42,511 nucleotides of DNA from an uncultured bacterium (GTDB lineage: Bacteria; Bacillota_I; Bacilli_A; Erysipelotrichales; Erysipelotrichaceae), in contig CAINEY010000022.1 in assembly GCA_903847945.1 (NCBI GenBank), positions 1 through 42,511 of the forward strand, given 5' to 3'. Position numbers and translations under genes: made by a program. Position 1 is the first letter of the stretch; every line of letters begins with the position of its first letter. The notes under the pieces are model-generated. The model saw nothing but the letters and a program-made list of their open reading frames with translations, was not told where the DNA came from and did no database searches. Shown here in pieces: positions 33,308-40,549 of the stretch.

Positions 33308-34715
33308 CAGTCACAACATCCGTTATCGCACCTGGATCTATTTCACCGGCCTGACCTTAGGCATTTTGGCCATGATGTGGTTCTTTCAGATCGTCTTGCT
33401 CAGTGCGACCTTCCAAGATATGAAAGTCACCCAGATCCGAGCAGTTGCCGATCGCATCGAAAACGGGATCCGCACGGATCGCTTTAATCTGCAGATCGAA
33501 ATCGAAGCCGTCCGTAACCAAGCATGCGGTTTGGTTTACAACGATGATGGCGTATTGCTGTATCAAGTGGATTCCTTGGGTTTGGGGTGTGTGCTCAATG
33601 AGCGTGAACTGGCGTCTGCCACCAAGATCGCGGAGTACATCGACGTCATCAAATCGGATCTCAACGGTGAGATGGTATTGACCGTGGAGAACAACGTGAT
33701 CAACCAAAGCATGATCCTCTACGGTCGTGAAGTCATCAGCGATTTCGGTAACTTCTACATCTTTCTCAATACCCCATTAGATCCCATCGATTCGACCATT
33801 ACCATCATCACCAATCAGTTCATCTATGTAACCCTGATCGTATTCGGAGTGGCGACGATCTTGGCTTTCTATATGGCCAAACGGATGGCTAGTCCTATCG
33901 TCCGCATGAATCAGTCGGCGTTGGATTTGGCCAAGGGGCATTACGATGTGCATTTCGAGCCGTCGGAGTTTGAGGAAATCACCGAACTGGCCACGACCCT
34001 CAATCACACCGGAAGTGAATTGAAGAAAATGGACGAGTTGCGCCGCGATCTCATCGCCAATGTTTCCCATGACATCAAGACCCCGTTGACCATGATCAAA
34101 GCTTATGCGGAAATGATCCGAGATCTTTCCGGAGACAAAAAAGCCAAACGCGACGAACACCTCAATGTTATCCTGGACGAAGTGACACACTTGGACTCTT
34201 TAGTCAAAGACATGACCCAACTGACCCAACTTCAATCCAACGTGTTGACCATGCATCAGGAACCTTTTGACCTGGTGGCGCTAACGTATAAAGTCGTTCA
34301 CTTGATGGAAGGGCTCATCGATGAGCAGGGGATCGAGATCGAGTTCTTCATGCCGGATGAAGTGGACGTCATCGGCGATCGTCTCAAGATTCAGCAAGTC
34401 ATCTACAACTTCCTGTCCAATGCGATCAAGTTTGTCGGTGATGATAAGAAACTGGTGATCCAGATCCTTTTGGATGAACAGACCGCCCGTTTTGAGATCA
34501 GTGATCATGGGATAGGAATCCAACCGGATGAGTTGCAGTACATCTGGGATCGCTACTACAAGATTGATAAACACCATGCCCGTAACCCCGGAGGAACCGG
34601 ATTGGGCCTCTCGATTGCCAGTGCCATCCTAAAAGCTCACGATACCGATTTTGGTGTTGAAAGTACGCTGGGCGAGGGGAGCACCTTCTGGTTTACCCTC
34701 AAACAAGCCAAATAA
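33297..34715 (+). CDS. Sensor histidine kinase partner of the OmpR-type regulator
   Basis: The product (472 residues) has a transmembrane helix at about 15-38, an extracytoplasmic sensor region of about 130 residues, a second helix near 172-195, a HAMP linker, a HisKA domain with His258 in NVSHDIKTPL, and a HATPase domain with YNFLSNAIKF, ISDHGIGI and GGTGLGLSIASAI. The TTG at 33297 is used as start, overlapping the regulator by 11 bases, with GGGATGGG upstream. The sensor region is not recognisable, so the signal is unknown. Confidence 0.93.
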   Translation: MKFNSHNIRYRTWIYFTGLTLGILAMMWFFQIVLLSATFQDMKVTQIRAVADRIENGIRTDRFNLQIEIEAVRNQACGLVYNDDGVLLYQVDSLGLGCVLNERELASATKIAEYIDVIKSDLNGEMVLTVENNVINQSMILYGREVISDFGNFYIFLNTPLDPIDSTITIITNQFIYVTLIVFGVATILAFYMAKRMASPIVRMNQSALDLAKGHYDVHFEPSEFEEITELATTLNHTGSELKKMDELRRDLIANVSHDIKTPLTMIKAYAEMIRDLSGDKKAKRDEHLNVILDEVTHLDSLVKDMTQLTQLQSNVLTMHQEPFDLVALTYKVVHLMEGLIDEQGIEIEFFMPDEVDVIGDRLKIQQVIYNFLSNAIKFVGDDKKLVIQILLDEQTARFEISDHGIGIQPDELQYIWDRYYKIDKHHARNPGGTGLGLSIASAILKAHDTDFGVESTLGEGSTFWFTLKQAK

Positions 34716-34726
34716 CCGCTCTAATC

Positions 34727-34749
34727 AAATCCCCTCGGGGATTTTTCTT
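34727..34749 (+). terminator. Intrinsic terminator after the two-component system
   Basis: AAATCCC (34727-34733) pairs with GGGATTT (34738-34744) across a CTCG loop, with the T-rich tail TTTTTCTTC. Confidence 0.85.
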
Positions 34750-34750
34750 C

Positions 34751-34779
34751 TTGTATCACGACGGTTTTCGCCGTATAAT
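34751..34779 (+). promoter_or_regulatory. Promoter of the DUF554 gene
   Basis: TTGTAT (34751-34756), a 17-bp spacer and TATAAT (34774-34779). It gives a leader of about 24 bases with AGGGGG as ribosome-binding site. Confidence 0.7.
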
Positions 34780-34809
34780 CTAGTCCATGATTATCCTTTA
34801 GGGGGCATT

Positions 34810-35517
34810 ATGAACGGAACACTGGTCAATGGCATCGCAATTGCGATCGGGGGACTCTTAGGTCTCTTTTTACAACAATCCCTCTTCAAACGACTCAGTG
34901 ACCGTTTGATGATGGCCATCGGTTTGGTGGTCTTTGTGATCGGACTTCAAGGGGTGATTGCTTATCAGGATCTGCTTATTTTGATCCTCTCCATTGCGAT
35001 CGGTGCCTATTTTGGGGAAGTGTGGGATCTGGATGGACTCATGAACCGCTTCGGGAAAGCTGCGGAAGCTAAATTCGCCAAAGGATCGGATGGTCGCTTT
35101 GCGACTGGGCTGGTCAGTGCGTCACTGCTCTTTGCCGTAGGTGCCATGGCGATCGTCGGATCGCTGGAGAGCGGTTTGCGCGGGGAAGAGACCACCCTTT
35201 ACGTCAAGTCTCTGCTTGACTTTATCGCCGCCATCGTCTTTGCGTCAACCTTTGGGGTCGGGGTCATCTTCTCGGCCATCCCCGTCATGGTCTACCAAGG
35301 CTCGATCACCATCCTGGCGGTCTTTATCGCTCCTTACCTGACTCCGGAGATCATAGCCGACTTAACCGCCGTGGGCTCCTTATGCATCATGGCTTTAGGC
35401 ACCAACATGATCGGTGCCACTAAGTTCAAAGTGGCCAATCTTTTACCGGCGTTGATTTTGCCGGTGCTCTTGCGCCTGCTTTGGGTTTTCATTGACGGAT
35501 TATTGCCGTTGTGGTAA
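34810..35517 (+). CDS. DUF554-family membrane protein
   Basis: The product (235 residues) is a polytopic membrane protein, with about seven hydrophobic helices, of the DUF554 (YqgA/YdfK-like) family, whose function is not established. The N-terminal NGTLVNGIAIAIGGLLGLFL and the segment LLFAVGAMAIVGSLESGLRG are typical. The ATG at 34810 follows AGGGGG; longer in-frame starts would run back through the promoter and terminator. It is transcribed from its own promoter. Confidence 0.88.
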   Translation: MNGTLVNGIAIAIGGLLGLFLQQSLFKRLSDRLMMAIGLVVFVIGLQGVIAYQDLLILILSIAIGAYFGEVWDLDGLMNRFGKAAEAKFAKGSDGRFATGLVSASLLFAVGAMAIVGSLESGLRGEETTLYVKSLLDFIAAIVFASTFGVGVIFSAIPVMVYQGSITILAVFIAPYLTPEIIADLTAVGSLCIMALGTNMIGATKFKVANLLPALILPVLLRLLWVFIDGLLPLW

Positions 35518-35520
35518 ACT
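35492..35520 (+). promoter_or_regulatory. Promoter of the rplU operon
   Basis: TTGACG (35492-35497), a 17-bp spacer and TAAACT (35515-35520) preceded by TGG (extended -10). It lies within the last codons of the DUF554 gene. Confidence 0.7.
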
Positions 35521-35526
35521 ATCTCC

Positions 35527-35626
35527 GTTGTCATCCCTTTTTTGGGGTGCAACCGCCTAATCAGGGTTCTCAAGTGTGAGTTCACCACCCGACTTAGCGA
35601 GTCTCAACCAGAAAAGGAGGAATGAA
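35527..35626 (+). promoter_or_regulatory. Candidate L21 leader upstream of rplU
   Basis: A leader of about 100 bases contains AACC/GGTT, CTCA/TGAG (35569-35572 with 35577-35580) and GACT/AGTC (35591-35594 with 35600-35603) hairpins and ends in AAAGGAGG. L21 leaders are known upstream of rplU-prp-rpmA in Bacillota; identity is assigned by position only. Confidence 0.5.
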
Positions 35627-35938
35627 ATGTACGCAGTCATTGAAACCGGCGGTAAGCAGCTGAAAGTCGAAGTGGGTCAAGCCATTTACGTCGAAAAGCT
35701 GGATGTCGCCGAAGGCGAAACGGTCGTCTTCGACAAGGTGCTTGTTGTTTCCAACAAAACCACCAAGTTCGGCGCCCCGTACTTGAAAGACGTCAAAGTC
35801 TCAGCCAAAGTTGAAAAACAAGGCAAAGAAAAGAAAATTGTCATCTTCAAGTACAAGCCCAAAAAAGGCTCGACCCGCCGTAAACAAGGCCATCGTCAGC
35901 CGTATACCAAACTCGTCATCGAAGCGATCGAGGCTTAA
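35627..35938 (+). CDS. rplU: 50S ribosomal protein L21
   Basis: The product (103 residues, normal length) is a 50S protein binding 23S rRNA. It begins [18 protein letters not shown], the family hallmark, and carries [27 protein letters not shown] at its C-terminus. The ATG at 35627 lies six bases after AAAGGAGG; a GTG 17 codons upstream is rejected. It leads the rplU-prp-rpmA operon, with a leader that may mediate feedback control. Confidence 0.97.
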   Translation: MYAVIETGGKQLKVEVGQAIYVEKLDVAEGETVVFDKVLVVSNKTTKFGAPYLKDVKVSAKVEKQGKEKKIVIFKYKPKKGSTRRKQGHRQPYTKLVIEAIEA

Positions 35939-35939
35939 C

Positions 35940-36263
35940 ATGGTCACGGTCACCGTCAAATGGAATGAGCAGTCCATCATCGGTCTGCGCGTTGCCGGAC
36001 ACGCCAATTCCGCCGAAGCCGGCCAGGACCTGGTCTGTGCTTCCGTCAGTTCCATCGCCACTGGGGCGCTCAATGCTTTGGATCTCATCGTCCATGACGC
36101 CTGCGAGCTGACCCTGGTCAACGGACCCGACCCCCTCATCGACATCAAGGTCAAGCACAATCGGCCCGAGGTTCAACCGATCCTCAGTGCCGTGCTGATC
36201 CAACTCAAGACTTTGGCCGAGAGCCAAAGCCGCTACATCCGCATTCAGGAGGTGCAATCATGA
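35940..36263 (+). CDS. prp: Ribosomal-processing cysteine protease Prp
   Basis: The product (107 residues) cleaves the N-terminal extension from L27 in Bacillota. The catalytic dyad is visible as His21 in VAGHANS and Cys33 in [11 protein letters not shown]. The ATG at 35940 is one base after the rplU stop. It lies between its operon partner rplU and its substrate gene rpmA, with which it overlaps by ATGA; the matching cleavage site in L27 supports the assignment. Confidence 0.95.
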   Translation: MVTVTVKWNEQSIIGLRVAGHANSAEAGQDLVCASVSSIATGALNALDLIVHDACELTLVNGPDPLIDIKVKHNRPEVQPILSAVLIQLKTLAESQSRYIRIQEVQS

Positions 36264-36544
36264 AATTTACGTTAAATATCCAGCTCTTTGCGTCCAAGAA
36301 GGGCGTCGGCTCGACCAAGAACGGTCGCGACAGTCATTCAAAACGGTTGGGCGCCAAGAAGGCAGACGGTCAATTTGCCTCCGCCGGCTCGATCCTCTAC
36401 CGCCAACGCGGCACGAAGATCCATCCGGGGGCTAACGTCGGACGCGGGAAAGACGATACCTTGTTCGCTATGGTGAACGGCGTCGTCAAATACGAACGTC
36501 TGGGGAAAGACCGCACCAAAGTCTCGGTTTACGAGCAAGCCTAA
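36260..36544 (+). CDS. rpmA: 50S ribosomal protein L27 with Prp-cleaved extension
   Basis: The product (94 residues) reaches with its N-terminal tail into the peptidyl-transferase centre. The start [19 protein letters not shown] carries the extension ending in QLFA, the Prp cleavage motif; cutting after Ala11 would yield the mature SKKGVGST tail. The body shows [19 protein letters not shown] and [23 protein letters not shown]. The extension ties the organism to the Bacillota and related lineages. A terminator overlaps the stop. Confidence 0.97.
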   Translation: MKFTLNIQLFASKKGVGSTKNGRDSHSKRLGAKKADGQFASAGSILYRQRGTKIHPGANVGRGKDDTLFAMVNGVVKYERLGKDRTKVSVYEQA

Positions 36545-36567
36545 AAATCCCGTTCAGGGATTTTTTT
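36543..36567 (+). terminator. Intrinsic terminator after rpmA
   Basis: AAAAATCCC (36543-36551) and GGGATTTTT (36557-36565) pair across GTTCA, followed by more T. The next gene, obgE, starts nine bases later and so needs either read-through or a promoter I cannot recognise. Confidence 0.9.
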
Positions 36568-36575
36568 AACTAGCC

Positions 36576-37847
36576 ATGTTCATCGATCGCGTTAAAATCA
36601 AAGTCCGCGCCGGCAAAGGCGGTAACGGCATGACTTCTTTCCGCCGTGAAAAGCACGTGCCGCTGGGCGGTCCCTACGGGGGCGACGGCGGCGATGGCGG
36701 CAGCATCATCTTCAAAGTCGACACCAACAAGTCGACCCTTTTGGATTTACGTTACAACAAGCTGATTGACGCCGAAGACGGCGGTAACGGCAATAACAAG
36801 AAGTTCCACGGGGCCAAAGGCGGCGACACGATCGTGGCCGTTCCGTTAGGCACCATCATCCGCGACATCAAAAACGATGTCATTCTCGCTGATCTGATCG
36901 ATGTCGGTCAACAGGTCGTGATCGCCGCTGGCGGAAAAGGCGGACGCGGCAATTTCCACTTCAAAACCAGCCGCAATCCGGCCCCTAATTACAGTGAAAA
37001 AGGGGAGCCTGGAGAAGAAAGGGATCTGGAAATCGAACTCAAGCTCTTGGCGGATGCCGGACTGATCGGTTATCCGTCCGTGGGAAAATCCACGTTCCTC
37101 TCGGTAGTGTCGAAAGCGACCCCCGAAATCGCCGCCTATCCGTTTACGACCATCGTCCCCAACTTAGGGGTCGTCCAGGTCAAAGACGGCTCTTCGTTTG
37201 TCCTAGCGGACCTGCCGGGACTCATCGAAGGAGCTCATCAAGGCAAAGGCTTGGGTCATCAGTTCCTGCGTCACATCGAACGGTGCCGCGTGCTCATCCA
37301 CCTCATCGACATGGGGGGCGAAGATCACCGCGATCCCGTAGACGACTACAAAGTCGTCAATGACGAACTGGCGCTCTACAAACTGCGTTTGACCGAACGC
37401 CCGCAAGTGGTCGTCGCCAACAAAATGGACCTTCCCGCAGCCCAAGAGAACCTCAAGCGCTTCAAAAAGGCCTACCCCGACATCGAAGTCTTTGAAACCG
37501 TAACGCTGATTGCGGAAGGCTTGGATCCGGTGCTGTACCGGGTCGCCCAACTCATCCGTGAGACCCCGGATTTCGTGCTCAACGAGACCCGTCAGGAAGA
37601 AGTGGTTTACCGTTTCACAGAAACTCCTCCGTTCACCCTGACCCGACTGGGTGAACACCGCTTCATCCTGGAAGGGGATGAGCTCAACCGCGTCTTCCAG
37701 ATGGCCGAGCTTAAGACCGATGAAGGCGCGCTGCGTTTCGCCCGACGCCTTAAACTGATGGGGGTCGATGAAGCCCTCAAGCGTGCCGAAGCCCAAGAAG
37801 GCGACATCATCATGATCAACGATTATCAGTTCCTCTATCGCGAATAA
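36576..37847 (+). CDS. obgE: GTPase Obg (CgtA)
   Basis: The product (423 residues) is an essential GTPase acting in late 50S assembly and stress response. The glycine-rich OBG domain opens with FIDRVKIKVRAGKGGNGMTSFRREKHVPLGGPYGGDGGDGG. The G domain has GYPSVGKST, LADLPGLIEGAHQGKGLG and ANKMDLP. The C-terminal OCT domain reads RFTETPPFTLTRLGEHRFILEGDELNR. There is no Shine-Dalgarno before the ATG; the preceding bases are the tail of the rpmA terminator and AACTAGCC. Confidence 0.97.
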   Translation: MFIDRVKIKVRAGKGGNGMTSFRREKHVPLGGPYGGDGGDGGSIIFKVDTNKSTLLDLRYNKLIDAEDGGNGNNKKFHGAKGGDTIVAVPLGTIIRDIKNDVILADLIDVGQQVVIAAGGKGGRGNFHFKTSRNPAPNYSEKGEPGEERDLEIELKLLADAGLIGYPSVGKSTFLSVVSKATPEIAAYPFTTIVPNLGVVQVKDGSSFVLADLPGLIEGAHQGKGLGHQFLRHIERCRVLIHLIDMGGEDHRDPVDDYKVVNDELALYKLRLTERPQVVVANKMDLPAAQENLKRFKKAYPDIEVFETVTLIAEGLDPVLYRVAQLIRETPDFVLNETRQEEVVYRFTETPPFTLTRLGEHRFILEGDELNRVFQMAELKTDEGALRFARRLKLMGVDEALKRAEAQEGDIIMINDYQFLYRE

Positions 37848-37869
37848 CGCCGTCTCTGACGGCGTTTTT
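37846..37869 (+). terminator. Intrinsic terminator after obgE
   Basis: AACGCCGTC (37846-37854) and GACGGCGTT (37858-37866) form a perfect nine-pair stem across TCT, followed by T's. Part of the right arm doubles as the likely -35 region of ruvA. Confidence 0.92.
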
Positions 37870-37883
37870 CTTTGTGGTATAAT
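37856..37883 (+). promoter_or_regulatory. Promoter of ruvAB
   Basis: CTGACG (37856-37861), a 16-bp spacer and TATAAT (37878-37883). Six bases (AAAGCC) separate the -10 from the ruvA ATG, and there is no ribosome-binding site, so a leaderless mRNA is predicted. No CTTGAA-N5-TTCAAG operator is present here. Confidence 0.65.
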
Positions 37884-37889
37884 AAAGCC

Positions 37890-38471
37890 ATGATTGCGTA
37901 TCTTCATGGCACCGTGGCCCATATCACTCCGGAATACCTGCTTTTAGACGTTCAGCATGTTGGTTATCGGGTCTATTTCAACCGGCCTGAGAATGTGCAT
38001 CTCAACCAGCCGGTCACGGTCTATACCTACCATTACATCCGCGAAGACGCAGAAGAACTCTTCGGTTTTTTGGATCCCAAGGAACTGGATCTGTTTGAGA
38101 AACTGATCAGTGTCAAAGGCTTAGGCGTCAAGACAGCCCAAGGCATGTTGACGTATTCAACCTTTGACCGTTTGGTCATGGCCATTGAGAATGCCGATGT
38201 AGCTGCTTTAAAAGCCATGCCGGGCATCGGAGCCAAAACGGCTTCTCAGGTCATTCTTGATCTTAAAGGGAAACTGGTCCCGGTGGCGAATAAGGAAACC
38301 GGAGCAACCAACGATCAAATCAAGGACGCTTTTGAAGGCTTGAAGGCTTTAGGCTATAAAGCCGGTGAACTGAGTGCCATCCAAGGTGAGCTCCTCAAAC
38401 ATCCTGAACTGGATGCTTCAAGCATCATGAAACTGGCCTTACAGTTGTTGGCCACCAAACGAGGGAAATAG
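37890..38471 (+). CDS. ruvA: Holliday junction branch migration protein RuvA
   Basis: The product (193 residues) is the junction-binding tetramer that carries RuvB motors. It begins MIAYLHGTVAHITPEYLLLDVQHVGYRVYF (OB domain), has the helix-hairpin-helix segments LFEKLISVKGLGVKTAQGML and LKAMPGIGAKTASQVILDLKGKL, and a C-terminal UBA-like domain that contacts RuvB. The ATG at 37890 fits the family N-terminus; six extra upstream codons would include the -10 box. ruvB begins at the next base after the stop. Confidence 0.96.
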   Translation: MIAYLHGTVAHITPEYLLLDVQHVGYRVYFNRPENVHLNQPVTVYTYHYIREDAEELFGFLDPKELDLFEKLISVKGLGVKTAQGMLTYSTFDRLVMAIENADVAALKAMPGIGAKTASQVILDLKGKLVPVANKETGATNDQIKDAFEGLKALGYKAGELSAIQGELLKHPELDASSIMKLALQLLATKRGK

Positions 38472-39476
38472 ATGGAGAGTATCTTAACGCTAAGCGCCGA
38501 ACATGAAGACGATGAACTGAGTCTGCGTCCGACATCGCTCTCGGAGTATGTCGGTCAACGCGCCATCAAAGACAATCTGCGCGTCTTTATCCAAGCCGCG
38601 GCAAAACGTAATGAAGCCATGGACCATGTGCTGCTTTACGGTCCTCCGGGTTTAGGCAAGACCACCCTGGCTCACATCATCGCCAACGAGCTCAACGCCA
38701 AGATCAAGATCACCAGCGGTCCCAGCATCGAACGCAGCGGTGACTTGGCCGCCGTTTTAAGCACGCTGGAAGCGGGAGATGTTCTTTTCATCGATGAGAT
38801 CCACCGCCTCCCTAAAGTCGTTGAGGAAGTCTTGTATCCGGCCATGGAAGATTATTGCATCGATATCGTCGTGGGAAAAGAAGCGACAGTAAGATCCATT
38901 CGCTTGGATCTGCCTCCCTTTACCCTGGTTGGGGCAACCACCCGGGCCGGTGAACTGACGTCGCCGCTGCGTGATCGATTCGGAATCGTCGCCAAACTGG
39001 ATTACTACACCGTGGACGAACTGGCCCAAATCATCCGGAGAACCTCCAAAGTCTTGGGATCGCCCATCGAAGAAGCCGCGGTTCACGAACTGGCCCGACG
39101 CTCTCGCGGGACACCACGCATCGCCAATCGTCTGTTTCGCCGGGTGCGTGACTTCGCTCAGGTCAATCATCAGGGGACGATCACCCAAGCCATCTGTGCC
39201 GATTCGTTGGATAAACTGCGGGTCGATGATTTGGGACTCGATGAAGTCGACTTGCGGTATCTGAGGGGCATCATCGATCGTTTCAAAGGCGGACCGGTCG
39301 GTCTTGAAGCCTTAGCCAGCAGCATTCAGGAAGAAGCAACGACCTTGGAAGACGTGTATGAACCGTATCTGCTTCAGATCGGATTCATCAACCGGACCCC
39401 GCGCGGTCGCATCGTTACCGCCAAAGCCTACGATCATCTGGGCATCGCTCATCAGCATTCCTTGTTTGATAAATAA
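38472..39476 (+). CDS. ruvB: Holliday junction branch migration helicase RuvB
   Basis: The product (334 residues) is the AAA+ motor of RuvAB. It shows [19 protein letters not shown], Walker A in [16 protein letters not shown], Walker B FIDEIHRL, sensor [19 protein letters not shown] and the C-terminal winged helix ending [17 protein letters not shown]. It follows ruvA with no gap, with GAGGG as ribosome-binding site in the ruvA end. The queA-tgt genes that often follow are absent. Confidence 0.97.
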   Translation: MESILTLSAEHEDDELSLRPTSLSEYVGQRAIKDNLRVFIQAAAKRNEAMDHVLLYGPPGLGKTTLAHIIANELNAKIKITSGPSIERSGDLAAVLSTLEAGDVLFIDEIHRLPKVVEEVLYPAMEDYCIDIVVGKEATVRSIRLDLPPFTLVGATTRAGELTSPLRDRFGIVAKLDYYTVDELAQIIRRTSKVLGSPIEEAAVHELARRSRGTPRIANRLFRRVRDFAQVNHQGTITQAICADSLDKLRVDDLGLDEVDLRYLRGIIDRFKGGPVGLEALASSIQEEATTLEDVYEPYLLQIGFINRTPRGRIVTAKAYDHLGIAHQHSLFDK

Positions 39477-39492
39477 AAAAGCCGAGTTCGGC
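39475..39492 (-). terminator. Probable minus-strand terminator between ruvB and the rhodanese gene
   Basis: On the minus strand GCCGAACTCGGC folds into a short GC-rich hairpin (39492-39481), followed by TTTTTT (39480-39475). It would stop transcripts of the HAD gene that run antisense through the rhodanese gene. Confidence 0.5.
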
Positions 39493-39503
39493 AGGAGCAC
39501 ACC

Positions 39504-39833
39504 ATGTTTAATTTCCTCAAAGGGTCCGGCATCAGTCAGGACCAAGCTTACAAAGAACTCCAATCCAATCCAGCCATCAAAGTGATCGATGTACGGACCC
39601 GCGACGAGTACAAGGGCGGACATATCGCCGGCAGCCTCAATGTCGATGTTTACGGCGCGTTTGCCACCAACATCGCCAAAGCCTGTCCCGATAAAGCTCA
39701 GCGCATTTTCATCATCTGTGAAAGCGGAGCCCGGGCGTCCAGTGCCGTCTCCTTCATGAAGAAGGAAGGGTACACCGATGTCCACAGCATCGGCGGCATG
39801 GGCAGCTGGCGTTTTCCGACCACCCGCAAATAA
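39504..39833 (+). CDS. Single-domain rhodanese-like sulfurtransferase
   Basis: The product (109 residues) is a cytoplasmic rhodanese domain that carries sulfur as a cysteine persulfide. Motifs seen are VIDVRTRDEYKGGHIAGSLNVDV and the active-site loop ICESGARASSA with Cys72; the C-terminal box GGMGSW closes the fold. CAGGAGC precedes the ATG. It meets the oppositely oriented HAD gene stop to stop with no space. The sulfur acceptor is unknown. Confidence 0.92.
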   Translation: MFNFLKGSGISQDQAYKELQSNPAIKVIDVRTRDEYKGGHIAGSLNVDVYGAFATNIAKACPDKAQRIFIICESGARASSAVSFMKKEGYTDVHSIGGMGSWRFPTTRK

Positions 39834-40493
39834 CTAACCAAGCACTAACTTCGACAACGCTTCCACGCTCTCCAGCACATAGGTGGAAGCGTTTTTCATG
39901 TCGTTGACGATTTCGGGTTCCCCGTGCGACCAACCCGCCAGCGCAAAATCGATCCCAAAGGGTTTGACCATATCCAGCCCCATGCGCATATCATCAACCA
40001 TCAGACAGTCCTTAGGCAACAGCTTCAGAGTCAGTAAGGTGGCCTCGACCGGATACGGGTTGGGTTTGCGTTGGTCGATTCCCAACTCCCATCCAAAAAC
40101 AAGATCCGGTTCAAAACCGAAATGGGTCAAGTAATCCCGCTTGATCTCGGTACTTTCCGAATGCGAAACGACCACGATTTTTCCGCCTTCTTGGCGATAA
40201 CGCGTCAAGAGAGCCTTCATCCCATCAAACGGTTCGGGGATGTGTTTTTGCGTATATTGTTTCCAGATGGCATATTCGGTGCTGTGCTCGTCTTTATCGA
40301 AATGATAGACCTCATCGATGATCTTTTGAAAGCCCAAGGCATGACACCAATGCAAAAAGGTGGAATAGGGAAGCGGGGGATCCTGGGGTCGCAGTTGACT
40401 CAAGGTCTCCAGGAAGGCGGGATAATGGATGTGTCGGGTGCTGTCGAAGACGGTATCGTCATGATCCAGCAGTAGGCAGCGGTATCGAATCAT
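39834..40493 (-). CDS. HAD-superfamily hydrolase, probable phosphatase
   Basis: The product (219 residues) has haloacid-dehalogenase motifs: motif I LLLDHDDTVFDS with Asp10 and Asp12, motif II Ser in VVSHSE, Lys in QRKPNPYP and motif IV MVDDMRMG. A helical cap lies between motifs I and II. Substrate cannot be assigned. The ATG at 40493 fits the family N-terminus; longer versions run into the murG promoter. It is divergent from murG and its mRNA is predicted to be leaderless. Confidence 0.88.
   Translation of the reverse strand: MIRYRCLLLDHDDTVFDSTRHIHYPAFLETLSQLRPQDPPLPYSTFLHWCHALGFQKIIDEVYHFDKDEHSTEYAIWKQYTQKHIPEPFDGMKALLTRYRQEGGKIVVVSHSESTEIKRDYLTHFGFEPDLVFGWELGIDQRKPNPYPVEATLLTLKLLPKDCLMVDDMRMGLDMVKPFGIDFALAGWSHGEPEIVNDMKNASTYVLESVEALSKLVLG
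39856..39896 (+). terminator. Plus-strand terminator inside the HAD gene, serving the rhodanese gene
   Basis: AACGCTTCCAC (39856-39866, allowing one slip) pairs with GTGGAAGCGTT (39883-39893) across a 16-base loop, followed by TTTTT to 39896. It lies about 25 bases beyond the rhodanese stop, within the final HAD codons on the opposite strand. Confidence 0.75.
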
Positions 40494-40499
40494 GGTTTC

Positions 40500-40529
40500 A
40501 TTGTACCCTTGCGACTGACAGTCCTGCAA
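40500..40529 (-). promoter_or_regulatory. Promoter of the HAD gene
   Basis: On the minus strand TTGCAG (40529-40524), an 18-bp spacer and TACAAT (40505-40500), with six bases (GAAACC) before the ATG and no ribosome-binding site. Its -35 lies inside the murG promoter spacer. Confidence 0.6.
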
Positions 40530-40543
40530 GGGTTTGCTATAAT
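40515..40543 (+). promoter_or_regulatory. Promoter of murG
   Basis: CTGACA (40515-40520), a 17-bp spacer and an extended -10 TGCTATAAT (hexamer 40538-40543), with six bases (GGAACC) before the ATG. A leaderless transcript is predicted. It overlaps the HAD promoter, so the two polymerases probably exclude each other. Confidence 0.75.
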
Positions 40544-40549
40544 GGAACC

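Noticed and set aside
37203-37922. 239-codon minus-strand frame opposite obgE
   Set aside because: It crosses the obgE terminator and the ruvA promoter and has no family resemblance.
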